Origin: Tillus elongatus
Taxonomy: Eukaryota; Arthropoda; Insecta; Coleoptera; Cleridae
Length of the DNA: 64,000 nucleotides
Assembly (NCBI GenBank): GCA_964006375.1
Contig: OZ023267.1
Span: 39,634,721 to 39,698,720 of the forward strand
Direction: 5' to 3'
The position numbers and the translations under genes were made by a program. The notes beneath the pieces are model-generated. The model had not been told where the DNA came from. It saw only the letters and a program-made list of their open reading frames with translations, and searched no databases. Of the stretch, positions 40,597-53,066 are shown piece by piece (within the stretch, counting starts at the first letter, position 1; each line of letters begins with the position of its first letter).

Positions 40597-41679
40597 ATGG
40601 TTCATTTAACAGAAATGCACAAAATAACCATTCTACAAATGATTGGTTATGGAGATAACACACGGACACAGATGGAAGTGTCTCGCTTATTTCACGAAAA
40701 ATTTCCAAATTTGCCGCCTGTATCCCAAGGAACAATTAGCAAAATAGAAAAGCAGTTTCGCGAGCTTGGTCATGTGAGACAGATAAAAAAAGTAGCTGCC
40801 AATGCAGTAAGTGATGATACGAAATTGGATATTACGCTTGAGTTTCAAGAAAACCCACATACTTCTGGTCGACAAGCAGCCCAACTATTCAACGTTAGCC
40901 ACACAGCAATTTTTCGAACATTAAAGGAAAGTAAAATGCATCCCTATAAAATGATACCAACTCAGGAGCTCATGGAGGACGATTTCGATAGGAGAACGTA
41001 TTTTTGTGAACAAATGATGGCAATGTTAGATAACAATGTGATCCAATTAGAAGATGTTTTGTTTTCTGATGAGAGCACATTTACACTTCATGTTAATCGT
41101 CAAAATTGCCGCTATTGGTCTAATGAGAATCCTCATTGGATGAGAGAGGAACATACGCAATATCCTGAAAAAGTTAATGTTTGGGCAGGAATTGTTGGAA
41201 ATCATATCGTAGGTCCCTTTTTCATTGATGGCAACTTGAATGGGGATAAATATTTAGAACTGCTCCAAAATAATGTCGTGCCAACTTTGACAAACTTATA
41301 TCCAGATCCAGCAAACCCACAAGTTCCTGCCAATAAAATATGGTTTCAGCAAGATGGAGCACCGCCCCATTACCAAATCAATGTCCGGCAGTACCTGAAC
41401 CAAATTTTTCCAAATCGGTGGATAGGGAGGCGCGGATCGATAGAATGGCCAGCACGATCTCCTGATCTGTCGCTATTAGACTACTTTTTGTGGGGATATG
41501 TCAAAAGTATTGTATACAAAACTAAGCCCCTCAACTTAGATGACTTAAAAAGACGAATCACGCTTGCGATTAGATCAGTCACGCCTGAGATGTTGAGTAA
41601 TGTTAGAAGACATTTCTATACCAGATTAGCATGTTGCCAAGATGTTCGTGGCGAGCATTTTGAACATTTACTACATTGA
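40597..41679 (+). CDS. Mariner/rosa-like DD41D transposase, copy B
   Basis: A 360-residue uninterrupted frame almost identical to copy A. All three catalytic Asp are present: FSDES, QQDGAPPHY and SPDLSLLDYFLWG, with 41 residues between the second and third. A 6-nt deletion removes Gly-His after TFTLH, close behind the first catalytic Asp. A point change creates TGA after FEHLLH, removing the final Cys-His. The start was chosen at the ATG reading MVHLTEMHK, identical in both copies. Whether the two-residue loss after the first catalytic strand affects function cannot be judged from sequence. Confidence 0.95.
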   Translation: MVHLTEMHKITILQMIGYGDNTRTQMEVSRLFHEKFPNLPPVSQGTISKIEKQFRELGHVRQIKKVAANAVSDDTKLDITLEFQENPHTSGRQAAQLFNVSHTAIFRTLKESKMHPYKMIPTQELMEDDFDRRTYFCEQMMAMLDNNVIQLEDVLFSDESTFTLHVNRQNCRYWSNENPHWMREEHTQYPEKVNVWAGIVGNHIVGPFFIDGNLNGDKYLELLQNNVVPTLTNLYPDPANPQVPANKIWFQQDGAPPHYQINVRQYLNQIFPNRWIGRRGSIEWPARSPDLSLLDYFLWGYVKSIVYKTKPLNLDDLKRRITLAIRSVTPEMLSNVRRHFYTRLACCQDVRGEHFEHLLH

Positions 41680-42563
41680 CATTAATTTTTTTTTGTTTTT
41701 TTAAATTATTAAGAAATAATCAGTATTTCTTATTAGAATTTGTGAAATAAAATAATTTTCTATTTTTAATGTTAATTTTTGTAATAAATCTGAAAATACT
41801 TAATATTTCCGAAACAGTTGAAGATAGGTATAGTACATTGTACATGAATTATGTCTAGAATTTTCTGAAGAATCCAAAAAATTAATAATATACAGGGGCT
41901 TGTATTTAAAATAAGAAAGTTGGTATTGGCCACTGTCACATGACGCACCCTAAATAATTTTTTTTTCTTGAAAAAGATGCGCAGTTAAAAATACAAATCG
42001 ACGTGTCCAAGCGTTTTTCCCAACACGTCCTCATTTATCCGTTATCGAATTTATTCCATTTGGCTGTTCCACACTGTATATTAATTATAGGGTGTCTTGA
42101 GCTACATCTTAAAAAAATATTTCTACAATCACAGGATGGCCCATAAGTCGTTGGTGACACAAATTTTCTTTTTTTTTTAATCAAACACGCCTTGTGTTAT
42201 TGCATTTTTGAATTTTTCAGCGATGCATGTTTGTAAGAAAAGAAATTCGGGACGCAGCAAGTGCGTTATGGTAGTGAATTTTCATTAAATGCTTCAAATT
42301 TGAATAGCCCAATTTGCTATTAACCTATAAGGTTGACCAAGAAACGAGTTTTTCCGGGAACACTTTAAGTTTACTTTTGGAAATTTTTGTACATTTTCAC
42401 ACAATAAAGTTATTTTTATGAAACATGGCACATTGTTCTTACTATATAGGTTATACTGGTAACCAAAATTGATGCCTGCTTTCTTAAAAAGGAAACACGC
42501 ATATTTGCAATTAAAAACATTTTTATGAAAATTTACTACCATAACGCACTTGCTGCGTCCAGA

Positions 42564-43804
42564 GTTTTATTATTAACTACTTTTTATTAAAGAAAAATCG
42601 AACACGGGATTTTTCGCTTTGTAGGCTCTTACCTAATAAGTGGACCTCGTAAAGTATTTTTAGTTCTTATAAAAATTCATTAGCATAGCTGCGTCAGTCA
42701 GCTTGGTTTGCAAATCGTCAGGAGGACTAACTAAGAAAAGTCGATATTTTGCTGAACTTTGGTAATTTTTGATGTTTTTATGAGCAAAGGCAGAAGAAAA
42801 TAAAAGCGAACAAAGCTTTGATTAGGAGTCTGTAATGAAGTTTATTATTTTTAATGAATTATAAAAATATGCGCTTGAGCGTGGCGCATTGTGAATTTTT
42901 AAAAGCTTCTTATTTACTTGAATAATGCAAAGAAAGAAGTGTAGCTGCGCCATTAAAGAGGAGGAAGACTGAAGTGAATTTGTTTTATAAAGCACGATAA
43001 CGTATTTACGTTTAATGATACATTTTTTGAGAAAGCATGGACTATATAGAAATGGCAGTCGCCGGTTGTATTGATTGGGAGAAAGCGAGCAATTTTAGAC
43101 GCGACACAGCGGGAAAACAAATCTAATTTCTCGAATAAATATTTTCTTTGCTTCATTATATTATTTCTGTTTCTGTTCAGTTTTCAAGAGAGGACGACAG
43201 CTTCTTTTATGAAAAGACCTTTATGTTTTATTATTTCATCATCTTTTACGGCTACCAAATAGGATTGCCCCACAATAATATTCAAGTAAATGGAGACGGT
43301 CTTAATAGGCTGGAAAACATTTCCATTTGGTAATGTTCGGTCGATTGTAAATAGGGAGGTAATATCGTTACTGCTTTCTTATTTTTTCATTGTATCGAGA
43401 TCAAACTGCCATCAAAATCGCAGTCGAAAAATAGACTCGTTGATGTACCTGGGTATGAAATAAATCTTATTAGGAGCGCGAGGGCTTCCCTTTCTTCCAT
43501 ACTTTTGCACCCACTATCCTGTTTAATGACAATTGACAGAACTTAATTAGAGACAGAACACAAAATATAACACATATTTATTGTAATAAGGCAATAAAGC
43601 AAAAAATACGAGAACCATGTTCATCCATTTAGGAGTATTATTATACTTTATTAAGTAACGCACAATTTTTTAAATTAGGGTTTGTGATCATAGTAACAGA
43701 AAACGCTGAAATATGTGACTTTTTAAATGAAAAAATAGGTATTTTAAATGAATTTTGACTGTCATATAGGTTGTCATTACGACGCAGTAACATTGTGTCA
43801 CTCT
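42564..43804. other. No recognisable feature
   Basis: AT-rich. Several 60-70 codon frames in 42953-43333 have no recognisable domain. Confidence 0.3.
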
Positions 43805-44125
43805 CAGTAAATTTTCTTAGAAAAACGTCACTAATGAGGAGATACCGACATTTGAATTTTGAAAAAATTTCTTCAAATGAGCGCAAACTAGGCACTTTCA
43901 TTAAATGCTTTCAATTTGAATAACTCAATTTTCTATAGATGTAGACAGTTGAATTTTGGCGTGTGGTAAGGTCTTTCCCAAGGCAACACACCCGTAAAAT
44001 TTAGTCAAAAGGGCCTTGTAATTTTCGGAGATAAAAATTTTGTTCGAAAGATAACTCAAAATGTTCCCGGAAAACCTTGTCCGATTTTCCTGGCTAACGA
44101 TCACGTCTAAGTCATTAATAAAAGA
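43805..44125. repeat. TA-core family copy n (chimeric)
   Basis: A plus-strand 5' head (43805-43895, AATTTTCTTAG, CACTAATGAGGAGAT, CAAATGAGCGC) is joined directly to a minus-strand body of the copy-e type (43896-44125). The array is missing. The join suggests deletion or template switching between inverted copies. Confidence 0.75.
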
Positions 44126-44302
44126 AAGAGTTTAGTTTAGTTGAGTTTGAGTGAGTGAGTGTAAACACTCAAACACTTGGGATGGCACGAACTTGTAGTT
44201 CATTCACCACAGATTTTTGAATTGCAGTTGAAGGTTATTTATATTTATTATACCTATTGGTCATGTTAATAATTGATACCTTACATATATACATACCTAT
44301 AT

Positions 44303-44310
<8 letters not shown>

Positions 44311-44370
<60 letters not shown>
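44311..44370. repeat. (TA)n microsatellite
   Basis: About 60 bp of pure TA preceded by degenerate TACATA repeats from about 44284. It lies on the left side of the perfect hairpin. Confidence 0.95.
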
Positions 44371-44373
<3 letters not shown>

Positions 44374-44406
44374 GGAATATTGCACTACACTGTAATCACT
44401 TTTAAA

Positions 44407-44580
44407 TATACACTTTATTTGTTTGCTGTACGTTTGTGATTTCTTATTGGTTTGCGTGGACTGCAGTTTCGAACCGTCCCGGTTCCCGGTTAGTAGCGTG
44501 CTGATGATAAACCGGGACGGTTCGAAACTGCAGTCCACGCAAACCAATAAGAAATCACAAACGTACAGCAAACAAATAAA

Positions 44581-44587
<7 letters not shown>
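44407..44587. repeat. Perfect 78-bp inverted repeat (hairpin)
   Basis: The left arm 44407-44484 and right arm 44510-44587 are exact reverse complements, separated by a 25-bp loop. The arms include TGCGTGGACTGCAGTTTCG. Both outer ends run into TATA, and TA arrays lie on each side. Confidence 0.95.

Positions 44588-44645
<58 letters not shown>
44588..44645. repeat. (TA)n microsatellite right of the hairpin
   Basis: TA dinucleotides continue from the right arm (44583) to 44645. Confidence 0.95.
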
Positions 44646-44648
<3 letters not shown>

Positions 44649-44889
44649 CACATATATACATCCATACATCTTGGTTTTTTTTGGGATCGACTGGGACACA
44701 TTATCGCCTAGGGAGCCACCAAGGCTCATCGACACACTGACAGGCCACGGATTGTGACGGTAGTACAGTAGGACAAACAGACAGAAAGCTTATTCTATCT
44801 TTACATGTATTTTACTTATCACTATAAACTAACAACAGCGTACTTAAATTGATAGAATCATTTATAATACTATACCTATATTTTTATTT

Positions 44890-45095
44890 TTAACATATGC
44901 CCATAACAGGATCAATACTTTTTTTATTCCTAAAATTAAGTATATAATTTAGGTTGAGAAGAAATTGTATTTCTACTGTTTTCATCAACGCATACATAAG
45001 TGTATTGCGTTGATTTGCATAAAAGCTGCATGAAAGTACGATGTGTTCTAAATCACATATCGAGTCTCCGTCACAGTTACAGTAGGGTAAAAAAA
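44890..45095 (-). pseudogene. Non-LTR retrotransposon C-terminal zinc-knuckle fragment
   Basis: The minus strand reads YCNCDGDSICDLEHIVLSCS, then FYANQRNTLMYAL. The C-x-C...H-x4-C pattern followed by R..L is typical of the C-terminus of jockey/R1-like reverse transcriptase proteins. The N-terminal side merges into a TA-core copy at about 45100, so the fragment is truncated there. Confidence 0.65.
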
Positions 45096-45099
45096 GATT

Positions 45100-45384
<285 letters not shown>

Positions 45385-45394
45385 AAATAAGCGT

Positions 45395-46085
45395 CGTCGA
45401 TATTCATTCTCTAGCTGCTTCAAGTCTGGAGATGCTGCTGTTCTCTTACTCAATGTCAGTTTCGTCTGGAAATCTGGGGACAATAGATAAAATTAAAACT
45501 TTGACAACGTTCCATACAGCACATTTTCTGTACTCAAAAAAACACGGATAGTAAGTATTAATGGCCAGATAGGCACATTTGTTTTCGTTTCTTTCTCAAT
45601 TTCGCTTCTTCAGATGTTCTCAGAGGGTTCTGCTCAGCTGTGCAGCCTGCTTGCCTTTTATGTTGTTTTCATTGCATTGCTTTTAACTAGCCGATTAATA
45701 TGACATTTAACTTGTATTTGGCTCCCTTAGAGTGTTATTTGTGTGGTACTCAGTCCTGTTTTGAATGTGTAACAAATGCTGTTTAACTCCTCACACTCTG
45801 TCCGTTTAGTTTTGCATGGCTTGGTTTTTTGATGTTTGACATTAACTCTTGTTAGATTTTGATGTTTGACCTGAACTCTTTTTAGACCTTTATGCTTTCT
45901 GTAGTTGTTCTGTAATGCTCGCATGTAAGACGTAGAAGAAACATAGTTCCTCACAACCATCTTTTTATATCCTAGGTCTTTAACCACTGAAGATGGCTCA
46001 AAGGAGCCGAAACGCGTAGAGTTGATAAATAAATATATTGTCTGGTAGAAAAAGTCTTTTAATTCCAAATTCCTTTTAATCACGG
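45395..46085 (+). mobile_element. Penelope pLTR-like segment
   Basis: It shares CTGGAGATGCTG and GACAATAGAT with 35440-35600, and its 3' part (45900-46085) aligns with 51240-51410: AACATAGTT, CTTTTTATAT, CTAGGT, the ribozyme motif, and AAAAAGTCTTTTAATT. A long minus-strand frame across it (45727-46083) looks like a chance antisense frame. Confidence 0.6.
45987..46020 (+). ncRNA. Hammerhead ribozyme motif, CTGAAGA type
   Basis: CTGAAGAT, a GGCTC/GAGCC stem II with an AAAG loop, and GAAACGCG lie in the correct order and spacing. All invariant bases of the CTGANGA and GAAA boxes are present. The likely 3' strand follows as TAGAGTTGA. Confidence 0.7.
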
Positions 46086-46099
46086 ATAATTATGTAGAG

Positions 46100-46348
46100 T
46101 GAAGAGGTTTGTTGGCCAAGAAAACCAGACCAGTTTTTTCGGTAACATTTTAGGTTTATTTTCAGGATATTTTGTACTTTTCCAAACAATAAAGTTATTT
46201 TCATAAAATATGGAAAATTTTTCTATTATATAGGTTATTCCGGTAACCAAATTTGATATTTGCTTTTATTAAGAAGAGACATATTTACTATAATTAATTT
46301 TTTTTAATGAAAATTCACTACCATAACGCAACTGCTACTTCCAGACTT
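46100..46348 (+). repeat. TA-core family copy p (3' end only)
   Basis: The last 250 bp of the long body, ending ACCATAACGCAACTGCTACT, CCAGAC and T-run. It is immediately followed by the 5' tip of copy q, a direct tail-to-head junction. Confidence 0.8.
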
Positions 46349-46389
46349 TTTAGCGATTTAAAAAAAAATTCGCTAATGAGGAGATCTGT

Positions 46390-46478
<89 letters not shown>

Positions 46479-48450
46479 TATATATATATCCGACCGATAA
46501 CTCAAAAAATAATGGACCTATCTTGATCAAATTTGGTGAGTGCCTGCCTTTTGCAAGTGGCTTGGATAAGTTCGTTAGCTAGGAAAATCGGACCAGGTTT
46601 TCCCGGAAAATTTTGTGTTTTCTTTCTAAAAAAAATTAATATCTGAACTCTGTACCAAAATTTAGGTCTCTAGCTTTAAAGACAACGAAGTTATGGGCAG
46701 TTAAAGAAACAAATTTTGGAGTTTTCCTCAAAACGTCAAACTCGCAATTTTAAACGTCAAAATTGGCAATGTCTAGGCAAAGAACGTGAAACAAATACCG
46801 ATTGTGAGAAGAAAATGTTGCAAGAAGACTGTTTTGCAAACCTTTAAGTTTCAGATTCAACCGTCATTGCCCTTTATTTTACTAAAATATTGACAAAATA
46901 TTCATTTTAAATAGACCCTTTCTCTGATGCTTTGGCTGTCGGTTTAGTTAAGTTGATACTTTCGCTGTAGTTAGTGAAGTTTATGGTTTAACGGTCTATA
47001 ATTTTTTTCAGCTAATTTTCGTAGAACAAATTCGTTAATGCATTTTTGCATTTTTTTATCGAAATATAAGGCGTTTGTAAGAAAAAAATCTGGACGCAAT
47101 AAGTGCGTTTTGGTAGCGAATTTTTGGTAAATTTGCAGTTTAGCTCCCGAACGCTTTTCAAAAAACTGTTTTGAGAAACCTGCCTAGGGCCCCCCGGGAT
47201 CCACAAACCCCAAAAAACATTTCTTGTTCACACCCCCCAAGGAAGTTACGGCACCAGGAGTGAGTAGGGGTGCTGGGCGGGGTAGGTAGTAAAAAGGAAA
47301 TATGAACAGAAAATGCGAATAAAACTGGCTTAAAAGCTGTCTTTTTCACATCTTGAAGCCATATCCCCCTTAAACCCTGCCTACCCCGCACCGTACCCCT
47401 ATCCCCCCAGGTGCAGTAACTTCCATGGCGGATAGGAACAAGACATTTTTCTTGTGGTTTATGCAGCGAGGGTGGTTGTATGCCCGCGAGGGGGAAGGAA
47501 AATCCCCACAACGAAGCAGCCACCACCCAACCCCCCGCCCCTGCCACATGTCGAACGGGGGGGTGGGGGGGTCTGCTTCGTCGTATTCATTTTCCTTCGT
47601 CCATCGTGTGCATACAACCACCCTCGTTGCATAAACCACAAGAAAAACTTTTTGTTCATACCCCTCAAGGAAGTTACGTGACCTGGGGCAAATAGGGGTG
47701 CTGTGCGGGGTAGGCGGGATTTAATGGGGATATGGCTTCAAATAGACAGCTTTCAAGCAGTTTTCTTCGCATTTTCTGCTCATATTTCCTTTTTACTACT
47801 ACATATTTCCCGCCCAGCACCCCTATTCACTCCCAGTCCCGTAACTTCCTTGGGGGGTGTGAACCAGACACTTTTCTTGTTGTTTGTGCATCCAGGTGGG
47901 GTCCTAGTAATGTTTCTGAAAACAATTTTTCTAAAAGCGTTCGGGAGATATTCTGCAAATTGGCCGAATTTTCATTAAATCCTTCAAATTTCAATCACTC
48001 AATTTGCTATTAACGTAAGCTTTGTTGGTTAGGAAACTAACATTTAAGTTAATTTTCCGAAAATTAATGTTGATAAAATATAGTACTTTGTTTCTACTAC
48101 ATAGGCTATACCGGTAATCAGATTGATGCCTGCTCGCATTTGCTATTAAAAACATTTTTATCGAAATTCACTTCCATAACACACTTGCTGCATCCAAGAC
48201 TTTTGAAAAATGTTTATATTTTCAAACAATAAAGTTATTCCGATGAAATATGGTACATTGTTTGTACTATATAGGCAACCAAATTTGATCCTGCTTTCAT
48301 CAAAGAAAGACATTTGCCATTAAAAATATTTAAAAAAAATTACTACCATAAAGCACTTGCTGCGTCCCCAACCTTTTTATTAAAAAGACACATATTTGCT
48401 ATAAAAAAATTTAATGAAAATTCACTACCACGCAACTGCTGCTTCCAGAC
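46349..48450 (+). repeat. TA-core family copy q, with nested palindrome
   Basis: The head is short (AGCGATTT, AAATTCGCTAATGAGGAG), the TA array is 46393-46489, and the long body has an internal inverted terminus at about 47090. An 839-bp GC-rich palindrome (47126-47964) sits in the body. Beyond it three successive 3' ends occur near 48205, 48370 and 48450, each with TTGCTGC or TGCTGCTTCC and CCA plus a T-run. Confidence 0.8.
47126..47964. mobile_element. GC-rich foldback element with 7-8 bp target-site duplication
   Basis: Arms of about 400 bp pair across a centre near 47.55 kb. Both arms carry CTCCCGAACGCTTTT, CACACCCCCCAAGGAAGTTA and AACGAGGGTGGTTGTATGC-like blocks. Outer ends read GGTAAATTTGCAG and GGCCAATTTGCAG. 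The family sequence CGAATTTT occurs on both sides (47117-47124 and 47965-47972), while paralogous copies have it once. End sequence and duplication length would fit a Merlin-, hAT- or P-like MITE; I do not assign one. Confidence 0.8.
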
Positions 48451-49309
48451 TTTTTTTTTCAAATGAAAACGTATGCATTTGTTTACGTCATTGTAATCAG
48501 TGTCTGTCACACGCCTTTTTCACTGTGATAATGAAAAGAAAGTTGTTACATCAAATGAGATACAATCACAATATTCTTATAGGCTGCAATACAACTGAAA
48601 CTGATCATTCTAGTCATTCAGCAACTCAAAAAAGCAGGAGACACTGCAAGAAGCGACAACAAAATCCTGTTATAAATTTCTGAATAGACAAACGTCAAGT
48701 GAGGATTTCTTGTAATGAATACAACCTACAAGAAGTCCAATTACTGAATAATGAGAACATATTTTATTAAGTTTCATCTCCGCAGCAGCCACGGTGACTC
48801 GTCATATATGGTCATATCTAACTGCTGTCTCAGAAACATATGAATGAGATTATTATCCTCATGTGTTGCAGTCTTTTTACACTACTAGGAAAAACATCTA
48901 CCATTAGATTTATCTCTTAATATACGGTAAATGCACTCACATATAAAACCTTAATAACAATAAAACATTCATTGCAACTAAAATCGGGCTTGTTATGAAA
49001 TTTTAATTCTTTTTCGATTGCGCCCGTTGAGTAATCTGGCATGGCGTCATTAAACTCATGTATAATTTTGTTTTAACTGCTTTGCAATTAAACAATTACT
49101 TTCACACATTTTATGGCTGTTTGTCTGTATGCTCACAAGTGTAACTGTGTGTTAGGAAACGGTCAACAATCTGTGTTGATTGCGTATTCGAAACAGATTT
49201 GATGTTTAAATGAGGCGTGCACTAAAACATGTGCTTTATTTTCCTTTCTTTAGGTTGCAAATATTTTATTTCTGGAGTGTTAGAGCTACGTTTATATTCT
49301 ACAAGTAAT
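48451..49309. other. No recognisable feature
   Basis: AT-rich, without supported genes or repeats. Confidence 0.3.
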
Positions 49310-49415
49310 AGCGAATTTTCGTAGAAAAAATGTCGCGTTTTACAAAAACCTTCTTTAATGGCGAGACTTAGGACCTATAGAACCCATATCTGCGGTCATT
49401 TTCTATCTTCATATA
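49310..49415 (+). repeat. TA-core family copy l (5' head)
   Basis: AGCGAATTTTCGTAG, then CCTATAGAACCCATATC and GCGGTCATTTTC match the family head. It is cut at ATATATA by the MITE that follows, and a TA array resumes at 50110-50205 beyond it. The usual body does not follow the array. Confidence 0.75.
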
Positions 49416-50207
<792 letters not shown>

Positions 50208-50527
50208 ACAATGTATCTTACAAAGAATCTCAGCTTGTGGTTGTAAAGTACAATTTAAGAGGCAATATTTTCAAACAAGTGTCAAAATATCATTGAACTG
50301 TCACTGCGAATTTTGTACCTTGGGCGTCCCAGAAGCAAATTCTCTTCGCCAATATTTTCGCACACTCTTCACAAACTAGTCTTTTCCATTTGTGGACCTG
50401 TTTCTTTTTAAATTTCTAACAAAAAAAATGTTTGGACGCCACAAGAAATTTTAAAGAAGTTTTCTTGATACTGTTCAGCTTTCGGCGAGCAATTCTTTAT
50501 TCACATAGCTGTAATGGTTGTAGGCTC

Positions 50528-50560
50528 CTGAAGATGCACCAAAAAGCTGCGAAATATTGA
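50528..50560 (+). ncRNA. Hammerhead-like motif, Penelope type
   Basis: CTGAAGATGCACC, then GCTGCGAAATATTGAAC has both boxes in order with a weak stem II. Confidence 0.5.
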
Positions 50561-50772
50561 ACATGTTTTATCATTCCATGCCCGAAATTCTTTAGAGGTC
50601 GACAGCCCTTATTAAGTATAGATATTTCATCCAACAATTCTCTGGTTAAATATACAAATTACCATAAAAAAATGTCGCCTTTTTTGTAGCTAATCCTATT
50701 TTACTAGTCGCTGGGTATACTAACAGTAAGTACAATTTGGAGAACCCAATCCATCACAATAGAGTTTTTAGA

Positions 50773-50810
50773 CCTGACCATCGTTTCGCTGACAAAGTTA
50801 GCCTCATCAG
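50773..50810 (-). ncRNA. Hammerhead motif, left member of an inverted pair
   Basis: The minus strand has CTGATGA (50804-50810), a GCTAAC-based stem, GAAAC and GATGGTC. An oppositely oriented relative lies 28 bp to the right (50838-50874). Confidence 0.65.
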
Positions 50811-50837
50811 GTGGATCGATAAACTTTATTCACCCCT

Positions 50838-50874
50838 CTGATGACGCTAACTTTGTTAGCAATTTGCTAGACCT
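50838..50874 (+). ncRNA. Hammerhead-like motif, right member of the inverted pair
   Basis: CTGATGA and the GCTAAC/GTTAGC stem with TTT loop are perfect, but the GAAAC box is lost (CAATTT). It is probably inactive. Confidence 0.5.
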
Positions 50875-51045
50875 TTTAGGTTCAGTTATTAGTGTTCCAC
50901 GATAACTTCTGTGGACCTTTGCGTTTTCTGTAGCTACTAGATGCTTTGTTAGTGTAATTTTCACTAAGTGGGGATTGGAACCTGTGATGAGAACTGATGA
51001 GCACGCTTGGAGAAACCCAAATCACCACAAGGCATCTTTTAAAGA

Positions 51046-51083
51046 CCTCACGATCGTTTCGCTAATAACGTTAGCTTCATCGG
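51046..51083 (-). ncRNA. Hammerhead-like motif in a Penelope pLTR fragment
   Basis: The minus strand has CCGATGA for CTGATGA, an AGCTAACGTTATTAGC stem, and GAAACGATCGTG. The flanks (50950-51200) match those at 25855-26075, including the same order of AAATCACCACAA and GTATTTATAAAG-like blocks. Confidence 0.6.
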
Positions 51084-51309
51084 AGGATGAAATATTCTGA
51101 ACTAATTTTTGCTACAACCTGTATTTATAAAGATTCTTAGGTAGAAGAACGAAACCGAAAGTGGAGATTTTAAGTCGAAGGCGCATCTTTTGTGTATTAT
51201 ATCTTTATTAAACAGACCGAACTTCCTTTATTGTGTAATATTCGCATGTTAAACCTACCGGAAACATAGTTTCTGACAACTATCTTTTTATATTCTAGGT
51301 TTGTAACCC

Positions 51310-51343
51310 CTGAAGATAGTTCGGATGAACCGAAACGCCTAGG
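51310..51343 (+). ncRNA. Hammerhead ribozyme motif, CTGAAGA type
   Basis: CTGAAGAT, a GTTC/GAAC stem with a GGAT loop, then CGAAACGCC. Its flanks align with 45900-46085. Confidence 0.65.
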
Positions 51344-51469
51344 ATTGTTTGAAAATAAAAAATACTGTCTGGTATAAAAAGCCTTTAGTTCTTGTTCCTT
51401 TATTCATGCCAAACCCAAACGTATTAACGTTAAGAAATTAAAACATTTACGATTATTAAACCTTAGAGA

Positions 51470-51845
51470 ACCTCGGTGGTTCAGTGGTAAGAACGTGTCC
51501 CTCTGAATCAAACGGTACTGAGTTCGATTCCCAGGAGTCCCCTTTCACTGTTTTAGTATATATTGTACAACTAACATCAACCGAGGTGGTGGCATCGTAG
51601 TTAAGCAAGTTGAATGTCTGTCCTTCGGAGGGGGCGTAAATTCGACGTTATGTGACCAGGCGATGTTGGGCACGTTTAAGATCCCTACCCTCCCTACAGA
51701 AAGGCAGGGGTTTGGGCAAAAGTTCCAGGATAGTGTGGTGACACTGCTCCCTGGCATCGGTGATTGGCCATCTAGCCACATCATTTGCCTGATGGCATCT
51801 GCTGAGGAAATCAGGGGTTAAAAGCCTCAAACATCTTTCAGTTTA
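51470..51845 (+). mobile_element. tRNA-derived SINE, longest copy
   Basis: The head runs CCTCGGTGGTTCAGTGG (A-box 51477-51487) to GAGTTCGATTCC (B-box 51520-51531). The body continues with CATCAACCGAGG, TGTCCTTCGGAGGGG, GGCGATGTTGGGCACG, ACAGAAAGGCAGGGG and a 3' part not kept in the 4794 copy. The 3' limit is approximate. Minus-strand frames here are chance antisense frames. Confidence 0.7.
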
Positions 51846-51962
51846 TTAGTCGGTAAGGTGCGTTCAATTATAAGAAAATCCTAATAGAAATAGTCTCTAA
51901 GTAGCAAGAATTCTAGGTGTTTTACATTACAGGTGCAAAATCCTGGTTAGATCGCGCATTTT

Positions 51963-53066
<1,104 letters not shown>

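Larger units (their letters stand above)
40016..42076 (+). mobile_element. DD41D mariner/rosa-like transposon, copy B (complete)
   Basis: A 2061-bp element with TA at 40014-40015 and 42077-42078. The 341-bp inverted repeats are 40016-40356 and 41736-42076. It is inserted in the body of copy m. The corresponding uninterrupted sequence is seen in copy h, which confirms the TA duplication. It lies opposite in orientation to copy A, with about 1.8 kb between them. An AATAAA sequence lies in the 3' TIR at 41746-41751. Confidence 0.95.

Noticed and set aside
45727..46083. 118-codon minus-strand frame
   Set aside because: It lies antisense across a Penelope-type terminal segment with a ribozyme motif on the other strand. 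No domain was recognised.
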